Shown piece after piece: positions 44,403 to 53,660 of a stretch of 64,000 bases of DNA. This stretch comes from Bacteriovoracaceae bacterium (lineage in GTDB: Bacteria; Bdellovibrionota; Bacteriovoracia; Bacteriovoracales; Bacteriovoracaceae). The notes beneath the pieces are model-generated. The model was not told the origin of the DNA. It ran no database searches and saw nothing but the letters and a program-made list of their open reading frames with translations. The position numbers were made by a program, and so were the translations under genes. The DNA is taken from the NCBI GenBank assembly GCA_023954635.1, contig JAGSHI010000002.1, forward strand, positions 1 to 64,000, read 5' to 3'. Every line of letters starts with the position of its first letter. The first letter of the stretch is position 1.

Positions 44403-44915
44403 ATGCCATTTCAATTAGAAAAAATTCAAACCATGATTTACATGGTTAATGGACAAAAAGTAATGTTGGATAGTGATCTTGCAAAGCTTTACCAAGTAGA
44501 TACTAAAGTATTGAACCAGGCAGTAAGAAGGAATATAAAGCGGTTCCCTGAGGACTTCATGTTCCAGCTCTCCGTTGAGCAGTACGAAAACTTGAGGTCA
44601 CAATTTGTGACCTCAACTTCAAAACATGGGGGAAAACGATACCAACCGCTTGTTTTTACAGAGAATGGAATTGCAATGCTTTCTAGTGTTCTAAGAAGTG
44701 AAACTGCTATTGAGGTAAATATCGCAATTATGAGAATCTTCACAAAACTAAGAAGTTTTCATGCATTAGAAAGTAGAGTTGACCGTAAAATTGAAATGAT
44801 TGAAAGAGATGTAACTAAAACCTTCAAGATAGTCTTTCAAAGGCTAGACGAAATTCAAGACACAAGGCCAAGTAATAAAAAAAATAAAATTGGACTCAAG
44901 AATGAAGATACTTAA
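44403..44915 (+). CDS. ORF6N domain protein
   Basis: 170 residues from the ATG at 44403 preceded by GGGAG; the frame is open from 44286, but that part overlaps the tRNA terminator and looks non-coding. The ORF6N domain is clear: MVNGQKVMLDSDLAKLYQV, LNQAVRRNIKRFPEDFMFQL, FTENGIAMLSSVLRSETAIEVNIAIMRIF. The family occurs in phages and mobile elements and also alone in chromosomes, as DNA-binding antirepressor-like proteins. A helical tail (RVDRKIEMIERDV) may oligomerise. It sits directly behind a tRNA, a common integration site, with no other phage gene nearby. Confidence 0.87.
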   Translation: MPFQLEKIQTMIYMVNGQKVMLDSDLAKLYQVDTKVLNQAVRRNIKRFPEDFMFQLSVEQYENLRSQFVTSTSKHGGKRYQPLVFTENGIAMLSSVLRSETAIEVNIAIMRIFTKLRSFHALESRVDRKIEMIERDVTKTFKIVFQRLDEIQDTRPSNKKNKIGLKNEDT

Positions 44916-44952
44916 GCTTTTTTATTGTCCCTTTTCATTTTATAATTAACTC

Positions 44953-45423
44953 ATGAAAGAAAAAGTCAAAACTGCACTTATAAATCTTTTAACAAAAGAA
45001 CTCGATGATCTTGAAAGGATTGCACGTTCAACAAAAGAGCAAGCTATCGATAGCGAAATGGGTCAAGAAGATAAATGGGACACCAGAAGAATCGAAGCGA
45101 GTTACCTGGCCGGAGCCCAGGCCAAGAGAGTAGAAGAAATTAAAAGGGATCTTAACCTCATAAAAAGTTTAGAGATTCAAGAATCTTCAGAAACCGTAAG
45201 CCTTTCATCAATTATTTCTGTAGAGCATGAGGATAAGAAAGATAAATATTTTATGTCGCCAACATACTCTTCTCACACTCTTGAGATAGAGGGAAACCAA
45301 ATCCAAGCACTTTCGATACACTCACCACTCGGGAAAGGACTAATCGGATCAGATGAAAATGAATCGATTGAGATTGAAACACCAAAAGGGATTAAAGAGT
45401 ACGAGATATTAAAAGTTGATTAA
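44953..45423 (+). CDS. GreA/GreB-like transcription elongation factor family protein
   Basis: 156 residues. N-terminal helical hairpin (about 1-75: ELDDLERIARSTKEQAID...AKRVEEIKRDLNLI) and C-terminal FKBP-like strand block (HSPLGKGLIGSDENESIEIETPKGIKEYEILKV), the Gre pattern. The hairpin tip lacks a clear Asp-Glu pair as in GreA, so cleavage stimulation is uncertain; it may be an Rnk- or Gfh-like modulator. Its stop overlaps the convergent Cys-rich gene by four bases. Confidence 0.78.
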   Translation: MKEKVKTALINLLTKELDDLERIARSTKEQAIDSEMGQEDKWDTRRIEASYLAGAQAKRVEEIKRDLNLIKSLEIQESSETVSLSSIISVEHEDKKDKYFMSPTYSSHTLEIEGNQIQALSIHSPLGKGLIGSDENESIEIETPKGIKEYEILKVD

Positions 45424-45746
45424 CGTCTTTTAGGAACTTTTGGTCGCAATCGACAAACATTCTGATGGCAAGTAACACCTGGCTCAGGCATTAAACTTTT
45501 GAATATTGGATTACTATATTTCTTTAAAAACTTATCACTATATTTCTTATTAAATGCAGTCCATCCCCCACATTTGTCATGCAGAACAACACAATCTTCT
45601 TTCTTTAAACATTTTTGTTCTAACATAAGGGGTCTTTCGAGTGTTTCAAAACATTCACAACGCTTAAACATTTCTCCCTTCATTCCAGGACAACTAGCAA
45701 AAACATTCAAATTGAAGAAAAGTATTATAAAAAGAAGTCGTTTCAT
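45420..45746 (-). CDS. Small secreted cysteine-rich protein
   Basis: 108 residues with a signal peptide (MKRLLFIILFFNLNVFA). The mature part has eight cysteines (SC, RCEC, KCLKKEDC, DKCGG, TCHQNVC), enough for four disulfides, and a basic C-terminus. LKKEDCVVLHDKCGG resembles a motif found in other small secreted proteins. No defined family. Its ATG overlaps the stop of the upstream membrane protein by four bases, so it belongs to the speB-speA transcription unit. Confidence 0.68.
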   Translation of the reverse strand: MKRLLFIILFFNLNVFASCPGMKGEMFKRCECFETLERPLMLEQKCLKKEDCVVLHDKCGGWTAFNKKYSDKFLKKYSNPIFKSLMPEPGVTCHQNVCRLRPKVPKRR

Positions 45747-46882
45747 TCAAAATCCCTAAGTCGGTCATTCTCTTTTAGTAAGAAATTATAAAAAGGCAGA
45801 TCTTTATTTGCACTATTTTTTTTCATCGCAGTTAAAAGCTCATTTACTTTTTCTTCATACTTGAGAAAAAAGAATTCAAACTCTTCATATTTTGAAAACT
45901 CTCTTGCGAGAGGAAAATAAAAAATGACAAACAAGCGATTATAGTCCGTATAATCAAGTTTTAAGCTTCTAGAATAAAATGTCCTCGTTAAATATAACCA
46001 AAACCATTTTTCGTGCTCTTTATCTTTCATAGTGCTTAAGTGCAAATGTGCAGAAGCAGCAAAATACTCCATTTTTTCTTTAAGTACCATTTTGCCTTCT
46101 GGCTTCAAAAATTCATGCGCACTCTTTAGCAGGTCTGCTCGAGGGCCTTTTGAAAGTACTAGTTTTTCTGGATACTCATTTAGCTCTGATAAATCTCTAA
46201 TCACTAGAGTTTGGATAAATTGAGTCTTATTTGGAACATTTGAAATTACATGTTGTGTCCAGTTTTGAGTTTTCCCCAACTGAAACTGTCTTAACTGAAG
46301 AGAAACCATTTCAGCCATTATTAAAAGGAATAAAATAATATAATTTCTTCGTTTATCAACATCTAGCTGAATTGTTGATTGTAAAAAGAAAAACAAGCTC
46401 CAGCCTGCATTTAAGAAGAGAAAAGAATAGAGGTTTAACTTCATTACCCATACAAGGATGAGAGAAGATAGGAAGAGGATACTTCCAAGCTTTATAATAT
46501 TTTTTTCAGACAAAAGACGGATTACCGCAATTAAAGACCAGAATGAAATTGAGATTAAGATTAAAGGTGCTCCAAAACCAAAGTGAACCAAACTGTCAAA
46601 GAATGGAAATAAACAAAAGAGAAGTACTCCTGCAACTGAGGATAAATCCAACCTTTTAACAGAAATCCACTGATGAAGCGGGATCAATCCTCCGAGGGAA
46701 ATAAGCGCCATCAATCTAGAAAGCTTAGAAAGAACCAACAAATCATCAGAAAAACTCAATTGATTTAATGAGTCTACAAACCATGAGTTTTGTAAGTATG
46801 GTCTGTAAGCAAGGACGACAAGAAGTGGTAAACATATAATTGCCACTAGAGTTCGTATTTTTGTTATAGAGTCTTTATTCAA
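45743..46882 (-). CDS. Multi-pass membrane protein of unknown function
   Basis: 379 residues. TTG start with AAGGAA six bases upstream. About six membrane helices in the first 210 residues (around 9-27, 54-69, 80-97, 102-120, 130-150, 178-192), then a long soluble helical region to the end. The topology recalls truncated glycosyltransferase-C or O-antigen-ligase-like proteins, but no catalytic motif is seen. Starts nine bases after the speA stop. Confidence 0.62.
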   Translation of the reverse strand: MNKDSITKIRTLVAIICLPLLVVLAYRPYLQNSWFVDSLNQLSFSDDLLVLSKLSRLMALISLGGLIPLHQWISVKRLDLSSVAGVLLFCLFPFFDSLVHFGFGAPLILISISFWSLIAVIRLLSEKNIIKLGSILFLSSLILVWVMKLNLYSFLFLNAGWSLFFFLQSTIQLDVDKRRNYIILFLLIMAEMVSLQLRQFQLGKTQNWTQHVISNVPNKTQFIQTLVIRDLSELNEYPEKLVLSKGPRADLLKSAHEFLKPEGKMVLKEKMEYFAASAHLHLSTMKDKEHEKWFWLYLTRTFYSRSLKLDYTDYNRLFVIFYFPLAREFSKYEEFEFFFLKYEEKVNELLTAMKKNSANKDLPFYNFLLKENDRLRDFE

Positions 46883-46891
46883 CGAAGTTCC

Positions 46892-48808
46892 TTATTTGTG
46901 CTTCAAATAAGTATAACCCCTTAAACACCTTTCATAAAAGTCAATTAGCTTAACTCCCTCTCGAGGTTGAATATTTCCGGCTTTGATCTGCTTATCTAGC
47001 ACTTTTTTAACTGAAGAAGCTAAAGACTGGTCATTATATTGCATTGTTTGAAGAACTTTACGTGAGGTAACCCCATATATTGTTTCTTCTATATAAAAAT
47101 CTTTTGGATCCTCATCATCACAGTAAACATGAACTTCGTTCAATCTTCCTAAAAGATTATGGTTATCCCCCATCACATCCTGATAAGCACCAGTCATGAA
47201 TATTCCTAAGTTATATTCCTCATCTTCTTTCAAGTCGTGCAAGAGCAGAGTTTCTTCCATTTCACCTTGCCCAATGAACTTGTCTACTTTCCCATCACTA
47301 TCACAGGTTATATCAGCAAGGGTTGTGTGGACCGTTGGTTTTTCATTCAATCTTTCTAGAGGAAGAATTGGCAAGAGTTGATCAATGGCCCATGTATCTG
47401 GCAATGACTGAAAAACACTAAAATTACATAAGTATTTAGAGGCTAGTTTTTTATCGAGATTTTTTATATCTTCAGGAAGTTGATCCAAATCAACATCAAT
47501 ACTCATTTGCTGTATTTTCTGTAGAGTTTTCCAATAAATTGTTTCAATAACGGCTTTCTCTCTAAGGTCAATAACACCTAACTTAAAAGCACTCATGGCC
47601 TCACGTTTATATTGGTCTACGTCATTAAATGTTTCTAAAAGATTACTTTGATCGAGATTCCCATAGGCTTCGCGCATGTTCTCTACAAAGAGATGCTCCC
47701 CAGAGACACTTTCAGTGTTAAAGCTATTTTTTACCATCTCAATCTTGTCAAAGACATTAACAACAACACAAGAATGCCTTGCTGTGATGGCCCTTCCACT
47801 TTCTGTTACGATATTTGGATGAGGAACACCTTCCATATCGCAAGTTTGCTTAACACTATAAATGACATCAGAAATATACTCACTCATCTCATAATTTATT
47901 GATGAGTCTGTTCCGCCTTTAGAGCCTTCATAGTCAACCCCAAGACCTCCACCAACATCAAAGTATTCAAGAGGAACTCCAAGCTTTTGAAGTTTACAAA
48001 ATATTCGGCTTCCCTCATTGATAGCCTCTTTTATACTTCGAATATCTGGAATTTGTGAGCCTATATGATAATGAAAAAGACGTAGCGAACTTTCTAGACC
48101 TTCATTCCTTAAAAAATCTACTCCCCTTAAAATTTCTGCAGTAGTTAACCCAAACTTCGCCTTATCACCAGAAGATGTTGTCCATTTTCCACCTGCGACA
48201 GTATCAAGTTTAGCTCTAAATCCAATAAGAGGTTTAATATTCATTTCTTTGGAAGCATTTACTAAAAGTTTTAGTTCGGAATACTTTTCAATTACAACAA
48301 ATACTTTTCGTCCTAACTTAAGCCCAAGTAACGCAAGCTTCATATACTCTTCGTCTTTATAGCCATTCAAAACGGTAAGAGAATTTTTATTTTCATTAAG
48401 GGCCAGTACAGACATTAGCTCTGTCTTAGAACCTGCCTCTAGTCCATAATCATAATCTGCACCAGCATCAATAATCTCTTCAACGACCTCGCGCATTTGA
48501 TTAACTTTAATAGGGTAAACTCCAAAATATCTTCCGTTATATTCTGCTTCCTCAATTGTTCTATTAAAAAGTTGATTTATTTCTTCAACTTGATACCTAA
48601 GAATGTCATGAAATCGAATGACTGCTGGCAAGCTGATGTTTTGATTCTTCATCTCAGATACAATTTCTGAAATATCGATTCGAGGCCCATCCGTTCTCTT
48701 CTCTGGGTAGACACTAAGATTTCCCATATTGTTGATACCGAAAAAGTCTTTTCCCCAATGTGGAATTCTATAATAATTTTCAGCTTCTTCTCTCGTCCAC
48801 TCAATCAT
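46892..48808 (-). CDS. speA: Biosynthetic arginine decarboxylase
   Basis: 638 residues, full length. PLP site in FGVYPIKVNQ, LEAGSKTEL, GFRAKL, HYHIGSQIPD and YFDVGGGLGVDYEGS (pyridoxal phosphate and arginine contacts), then GRAITARHS. Converts arginine to agmatine. The start is ATG with GGGAGA upstream, overlapping the speB stop by eight bases, so enzyme and next step are made together. Together they yield putrescine and urea. Confidence 0.95.
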   Translation of the reverse strand: MIEWTREEAENYYRIPHWGKDFFGINNMGNLSVYPEKRTDGPRIDISEIVSEMKNQNISLPAVIRFHDILRYQVEEINQLFNRTIEEAEYNGRYFGVYPIKVNQMREVVEEIIDAGADYDYGLEAGSKTELMSVLALNENKNSLTVLNGYKDEEYMKLALLGLKLGRKVFVVIEKYSELKLLVNASKEMNIKPLIGFRAKLDTVAGGKWTTSSGDKAKFGLTTAEILRGVDFLRNEGLESSLRLFHYHIGSQIPDIRSIKEAINEGSRIFCKLQKLGVPLEYFDVGGGLGVDYEGSKGGTDSSINYEMSEYISDVIYSVKQTCDMEGVPHPNIVTESGRAITARHSCVVVNVFDKIEMVKNSFNTESVSGEHLFVENMREAYGNLDQSNLLETFNDVDQYKREAMSAFKLGVIDLREKAVIETIYWKTLQKIQQMSIDVDLDQLPEDIKNLDKKLASKYLCNFSVFQSLPDTWAIDQLLPILPLERLNEKPTVHTTLADITCDSDGKVDKFIGQGEMEETLLLHDLKEDEEYNLGIFMTGAYQDVMGDNHNLLGRLNEVHVYCDDEDPKDFYIEETIYGVTSRKVLQTMQYNDQSLASSVKKVLDKQIKAGNIQPREGVKLIDFYERCLRGYTYLKHK

Positions 48809-49736
48809 TATTTACATCTCCCTCAACTTCACCTGCTAAGACCAAAAGGAGTTCACGAACAACTTTACTAGCAAATACAGAACTATTTCCACTCGAGTCT
48901 AACTCAGGAGACAGTTCGACAACATCCGCTCCTACTAATTTTTTATTCTGAAGAATTTTCATCAAAGAAATAAAAGAGTTGAAATCTTCTCCACCTGGTT
49001 CAGGAGTACCAGTACCTGGAAAAATACCTGGATCAAAATAATCAAGGTCTAGTGTTAAATAAATTGGTCGATCACTAGGAATGGATTCTACAGATTCTAA
49101 AAATGAAGACCGGATTGTTTTTAAAGTTCCGTGTTCTTTCATCCATTCATATTCTTCTTTTGTTCCTGAGCGGATTCCATATTGAATTAAGTGATGACCA
49201 TCTTCAAAATGATCTAAGCATCTTCTCATTATTGAAGCGTGGGAATAATGATGCCCTTCATATCCGTCTCTAAGATCTGCGTGAGCATCTAAGTGCAACA
49301 AAACCATATCTGGAAATTGCTTCAGATAGGATTTTATTTGAGCATAAGAAACAGAATGCTCCCCACCGATAAGAAGAAACCGATTTTTACTTTCATTGAG
49401 TTTCTGACTCATTAAAGTATTCTCGATGGCCTCAGACGATTTCAAAAAGTCTTTTTCACAGTTTCCGGTATCTGAAAAAGGAACGTCCCCTAGGTCAAAG
49501 ACATTGGAGTAATCTTCAAGGTCAGAATCGAGATACGGACTATAGCTCTCTATTCCATAGCTAACTTTTCGAAGGGAAATTGGACCAAGTCTCGCTCCTT
49601 TTCTAAAGCAAGCCGTCCCATCAAAGCCAAAACCCCAGAGGTAAACAGAGTTTTCTGTAATATCTTGGGCCCATTTAGCGAATTCATAACAGAATTCTCC
49701 GTGCTCAAAGTTAACAGTACCTCCGTTAGAACTCAT
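48801..49736 (-). CDS. speB: Agmatinase
   Basis: 311 residues of the arginase/agmatinase fold. Metal-site motifs: GGEHSVS, HLDAHADLRDGYEGHHYSHA (containing HxDAHxD), and LTLDLDYFDPGIFPGTGTPEPGG (DxDxxDP). Splits agmatine to putrescine and urea. Placed before speA in the same transcript, with GAGG upstream. Agmatinase rather than arginase is inferred from linkage to speA. Confidence 0.92.
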   Translation of the reverse strand: MSSNGGTVNFEHGEFCYEFAKWAQDITENSVYLWGFGFDGTACFRKGARLGPISLRKVSYGIESYSPYLDSDLEDYSNVFDLGDVPFSDTGNCEKDFLKSSEAIENTLMSQKLNESKNRFLLIGGEHSVSYAQIKSYLKQFPDMVLLHLDAHADLRDGYEGHHYSHASIMRRCLDHFEDGHHLIQYGIRSGTKEEYEWMKEHGTLKTIRSSFLESVESIPSDRPIYLTLDLDYFDPGIFPGTGTPEPGGEDFNSFISLMKILQNKKLVGADVVELSPELDSSGNSSVFASKVVRELLLVLAGEVEGDVNND

Positions 49737-50000
49737 TTCTTAACCTCTATATGCGTAACATCAATTCAATAAATTTAAGGTTTTTTAGGATCATTTAAAA
49801 AGAAAGTAAAGGGCCCAGGCCGAGGCAAAAAAGCTTTCTAGGGCAACCTTGGTAAATTTTTTAATAGAGCCCCTTGTTATAAAGAAAAGGGTGCCAATAT
49901 GCTTAAAACTTTATAATATTAAAAAAATTTTACGGGCCCTTATTTTAGGGATTTACAATGCACCGCACTGGAAAAAAAACCAGGACATCAGGAGCAGGTC
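49737..50000 (+). promoter_or_regulatory. Structured 264-base region upstream of pckA
   Basis: Several pairings in order: AAGGGCCC (49809-49816) with GGGCCCTT (49934-49941), enclosing CCGAGG (49820-49825) with CCTTGG (49847-49852, one G-T) and CCCTT (49871-49875) with AAGGG (49887-49891). A TATAAT occurs at 49912-49917 without a good -35. This nested layout could be a regulatory leader RNA, but it matches no riboswitch I recognise. It also holds the speB promoter side. Confidence 0.35.
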
Positions 50001-51584
50001 ATGACTGATTTTTACACCGATCTTGGTCTCAAATTAGATCAAACCCAGAGACAAATTTACATCAATTCACCTCGAAACTTTCTGATTGAACAATCCGTTC
50101 AAAAAAAACAAGGCAGTTTGACTGAGGATGGCTCACTTGTTGTTGAAACAGGTAAACACACAGGCCGTTCAGCAGGAGACAAGTATGTCGTAAAGTCTCC
50201 ACTTACAGAAAAATCTGTATGGTGGGAAAACTCAATCAATGAGATGACTTATGACAACTTTCAAAAACTAAAAACGGCTGTTCTAAACTATTTAAATGAT
50301 GGTCGAGATTTATTTATAACTGAAAGAAGTGTTGGCGCAGTCGAGGAACACAATATTGGTGTTAGAACCATTACTGATCATCCAAGTCATGCCCTATTCT
50401 CTAAACATCTTTTCAGACCAAAAATGAGGGATTTTAAAAATAGTGATTTTACAATTCTTCATGCTCCTGAAATGGAAGTTAATCCTGCAGATTACGGAGC
50501 TAAAACAGGAACAATTATTACAACTTGTTTCGATACAAATACAACTATTATCATCGGATCTCTTTACGCCGGAGAAATCAAGAAGAGTATGTTCTGTATT
50601 ATGAACTACGTACTTCCCGATAAGAATGTTCTTCCTATGCATGCTGGTGCTTGTAGAATGGAGAATGAAGACGTTTCTATTTTCTTTGGACTTTCAGGAA
50701 CAGGAAAAACGACTCTCTCAACTGATGAGGGAACTTTTCTCATTGGTGATGACGAGCACGGACTTTCTGACGAAGGTGTTTTTAACTTTGAAGGTGGTTG
50801 TTATGCAAAAACCTATAAACTTTCAAAAGAAACAGAACCTGGAATTTTCGATGCCTCAAATAGATTTGGAGCACTTCTAGAAAACGTCGTTCTCGATAAA
50901 GCTTCTGGGAAAGTCGATTATTTTGACAAGTCGCTTTCTGAAAACGGACGATCGAGTTACCCTCTTCGATTTATTGATGGGCTAGAACCATCATCGAAAG
51001 GAAAAGTTCCAAATAATATTTTCTTTTTAACAGCAGATGCTTTTGGCGTTCTTCCTCCGGTATCAAAACTATCAAAAGAACAGGCCATGTTTTACTTTGT
51101 ACTTGGATATACCTCCAAGTTGGCCGGTACAGAAATTGGTGTAAAAGAGCCACAAGCAACATTTTCTCCATGTTTTGGAGCTCCATTCATGCTCAGACAT
51201 CCAAGTGAATATGCAAAACTTTTAGGTCAATACCTTGATCGATATGAGATTGATGTTTGGCTAGTTAATACAGGATGGACAGGTGGACCATACGGAGTCG
51301 GTCAAAGATTTCCTCTTCACGTAACAAGAGAGATTATCAGAACTATCCAGGCCGGAAAACTTAATAAAGACCTTGTTGAAACCGATCCTCTTTTTGGTCT
51401 ACAAATTCCTCAAGAGATTGGAACTGTTTCTCAAACTCTTCTTAATCCTCAAAGAAATTGGGATAAGGAAGCAGATTACATAGCAAAGGCTGAAGACCTG
51501 GCGAAGTCTTTTCATACTCAAATGAAAAACTTTGGAGAATTTTATAATGAAAATTTAGGTGGCGCGCCGACCTTTGGAGCATAA
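50001..51584 (+). CDS. pckA: Phosphoenolpyruvate carboxykinase (ATP)
   Basis: 527 residues, full length. Signature blocks: GLSGTGKTTLST (P-loop), GDDEHGLSD, FNFEGGCYAK and NTGWTGGPYG. Converts oxaloacetate and ATP to PEP, the entry of gluconeogenesis. AGGAGC lies seven bases upstream of ATG. The next gene, a DASS carboxylate symporter, starts eight bases after the stop, pairing C4-acid uptake with gluconeogenesis. Confidence 0.96.
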   Translation: MTDFYTDLGLKLDQTQRQIYINSPRNFLIEQSVQKKQGSLTEDGSLVVETGKHTGRSAGDKYVVKSPLTEKSVWWENSINEMTYDNFQKLKTAVLNYLNDGRDLFITERSVGAVEEHNIGVRTITDHPSHALFSKHLFRPKMRDFKNSDFTILHAPEMEVNPADYGAKTGTIITTCFDTNTTIIIGSLYAGEIKKSMFCIMNYVLPDKNVLPMHAGACRMENEDVSIFFGLSGTGKTTLSTDEGTFLIGDDEHGLSDEGVFNFEGGCYAKTYKLSKETEPGIFDASNRFGALLENVVLDKASGKVDYFDKSLSENGRSSYPLRFIDGLEPSSKGKVPNNIFFLTADAFGVLPPVSKLSKEQAMFYFVLGYTSKLAGTEIGVKEPQATFSPCFGAPFMLRHPSEYAKLLGQYLDRYEIDVWLVNTGWTGGPYGVGQRFPLHVTREIIRTIQAGKLNKDLVETDPLFGLQIPQEIGTVSQTLLNPQRNWDKEADYIAKAEDLAKSFHTQMKNFGEFYNENLGGAPTFGA

Positions 51585-51592
51585 TTTATTCA

Positions 51593-53023
51593 ATGAAAAG
51601 ACTTTTACTTAAAATATCAAAAAAAGGACTCTATCTGGGTCCTTTTTTGTTTTTAATAACATTGATTTTACCTCTAAACCTAACGCCTGAGGCCCACCGG
51701 TTCCTCGCCATTTTTATGTGGGTTATTAGCCAGTGGTTATTTACTTATATCCCGCTCCATATCACTGGAATATTTGGCGTGTCTCTTTCGATTATCTTAG
51801 GAGTTGATACGGCCTCAAATGCTTTTGCTCCTTTTTCCAATCCCATTATTTTTCTATTTCTTGGTGGGTTCTTAATGGCAAAGGCACTCGAAAACCTCCG
51901 CTTTGATAGAAAGATTAGCCTGACAATTCTATCTCTTCCCTGGGTTGGGACAAACCTCAAAAGAACTATTTTTGCTATTTATGCGCTAACTGCCTTTTTC
52001 TCAATGTGGGTTTCCAATACAGCGACTACAGCTATGATGATTCCAATTGTTATTGGGATTCTTAAAAATTTAGAAATTGAAAATAAAGAGCTTCGCTCTC
52101 ATATTATTCTTGGAACTGCTTATGCCGCCACAATTGGAGGTCTAGGAACACCTATTGGAAGTCCTCCTAATATGATCGCTCTTGGGTTTCTTAATGAACT
52201 TGCAGGAATTCAATTTAGCTTTCTCTCTTGGTTTTTCATGGCCATCCCTTTAGTTGTTGTACTTCTCTTTATTCTCTTCAAGTACAGCACTAGGCATATT
52301 AATGATCACGAAAACTTAAGTACGATAGACCATATCGAAAAAGTTTCTCAAAACTTTGGACCACTAAACCGACATGAGATATCGGTAATGATCGTTTTTG
52401 GACTTGCTATCTTTTTCTGGTTTTCCCCAAGTATAATAACCTTACTCCTTGGAAATGATCACGCGATATCGGTTTTTGCTAAAGCAAGGCTAAATCCTGG
52501 AGTCGTCTCAATATTTTTTGCTTGTCTCTTATTTGTTTTACCCTTTCGAGATAAGAACAAAATCCTTTCAGGTAACGATGTTAAAACAATTGACTGGGGA
52601 AGCTTACTTCTCTTCGGAAGTGGACTCTCCCTAGGTAATTTATTATTTAAAACTGGGCTTGCTTCAGAATTTGGAACATTTCTCGTTGGTAACTTTGCTG
52701 GCGGAAGTATGACTGTTTTTATTATCATGACTATCTTTTTCACTGTTTTCTTAACCGAGGTTTCGTCAAATACAGCCTCTGCTAATATCCTAATTCCGAT
52801 TATCATTGCAGCTTCACAACAAAGTAACTATTCCCCTTTATTACCTGCAATAGCTGTTGCTCTATCATGCAACCTGGCTTTCATGTTACCTGTAGCAACA
52901 CCACCGAACGCAATTGCTTACGGGTCGGGGGAGATAAAATTAAAAAAGATGGTAAAAGTTGGTTTTTGGATGAATGCAATATCGATTGTAGTTCTTAGTA
53001 TTATTTTTTCAATCCTCCTTTAG
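51593..53023 (+). CDS. DASS family sodium:dicarboxylate symporter
   Basis: 476 residues with about 11-12 helices. Both SNT substrate/sodium motifs are present: VSNTATTAMMIP and VSSNTASANILIP, plus a PPN-type IGSPPNMIAL and ATPPNAIAY. These are hallmarks of SLC13-like transporters (succinate, malate, citrate or sulfate). Carboxylate is favoured by linkage to pckA. The stop overlaps the convergent histidine phosphatase gene by 15 bases. Confidence 0.88.
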   Translation: MKRLLLKISKKGLYLGPFLFLITLILPLNLTPEAHRFLAIFMWVISQWLFTYIPLHITGIFGVSLSIILGVDTASNAFAPFSNPIIFLFLGGFLMAKALENLRFDRKISLTILSLPWVGTNLKRTIFAIYALTAFFSMWVSNTATTAMMIPIVIGILKNLEIENKELRSHIILGTAYAATIGGLGTPIGSPPNMIALGFLNELAGIQFSFLSWFFMAIPLVVVLLFILFKYSTRHINDHENLSTIDHIEKVSQNFGPLNRHEISVMIVFGLAIFFWFSPSIITLLLGNDHAISVFAKARLNPGVVSIFFACLLFVLPFRDKNKILSGNDVKTIDWGSLLLFGSGLSLGNLLFKTGLASEFGTFLVGNFAGGSMTVFIIMTIFFTVFLTEVSSNTASANILIPIIIAASQQSNYSPLLPAIAVALSCNLAFMLPVATPPNAIAYGSGEIKLKKMVKVGFWMNAISIVVLSIIFSILL

Positions 53024-53608
53024 AAACCCTACGGGAATAAAACCTTTCTCTTTTTCATACTTAAGATGAAAGAGGGAACAATTTCCGACTTTGGGAAATA
53101 CTCTTCCCTCTTCCCAATATATTTTGAGTAAGTTTACGAGAGCACTTCCATGGGTTGAAATCCCAATAGATTGATATTGATTCTGGTCAATTAAGGTCTC
53201 TAGTACAGCAGACATTCTATCAGTGACCTCCCCTCGCGTTTCTCCTCCGGGTAAACATAGACCTCGGTCTTTATTCAAGACATCGCGAAACTGATTCCAA
53301 TATTCTTCCCCTACATGTTTCACAATATCGTCCAAAAACAAGCCTTCCATTTCTCCAAAGAATGTCTCCCTCAGGTCCTTGTTTATCTCTAGCGGTACTT
53401 TCTTTGCACTTGAAACAATTTGAGCTGTTTCATGGGCCCTTTTTAAATGACTCGTGAATATAATCTCGAGAGGAATATTTTCCATGAAGTCCGCTAAACC
53501 AACTGCTTGATTCCTTCCGGTATCATTTAACGGTATATCAGTACTTCCCTGACATTTTTTTTCAAAGTTCCAGTCTGTTTGACCATGCCTAAAGAGATAA
53601 AAGTCCAC
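53009..53608 (-). CDS. Histidine phosphatase (phosphoglycerate mutase-like)
   Basis: 199 residues. Catalytic LFRHGQTDWN with the phosphorylated His, STDIPLNDTGRNQA, TSHLKRAHETAQI, and the second His in STHGSALVNL. The family includes cofactor-dependent mutases and CobC-like phosphatases; the short size and PLN-TGR block favour a broad phosphatase. Divergent from hemJ by 52 bases. Substrate unassigned. Confidence 0.85.
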   Translation of the reverse strand: MDFYLFRHGQTDWNFEKKCQGSTDIPLNDTGRNQAVGLADFMENIPLEIIFTSHLKRAHETAQIVSSAKKVPLEINKDLRETFFGEMEGLFLDDIVKHVGEEYWNQFRDVLNKDRGLCLPGGETRGEVTDRMSAVLETLIDQNQYQSIGISTHGSALVNLLKIYWEEGRVFPKVGNCSLFHLKYEKEKGFIPVGFLKED

Positions 53609-53660
53609 ATCACACCCTTAGTTTTCATTCTCACTACTTAGATGTATATTAGAACACATT

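Noticed and set aside
49912-49917. TATAAT as pckA promoter
   Set aside because: No -35 at the right distance; left as part of the leader description.
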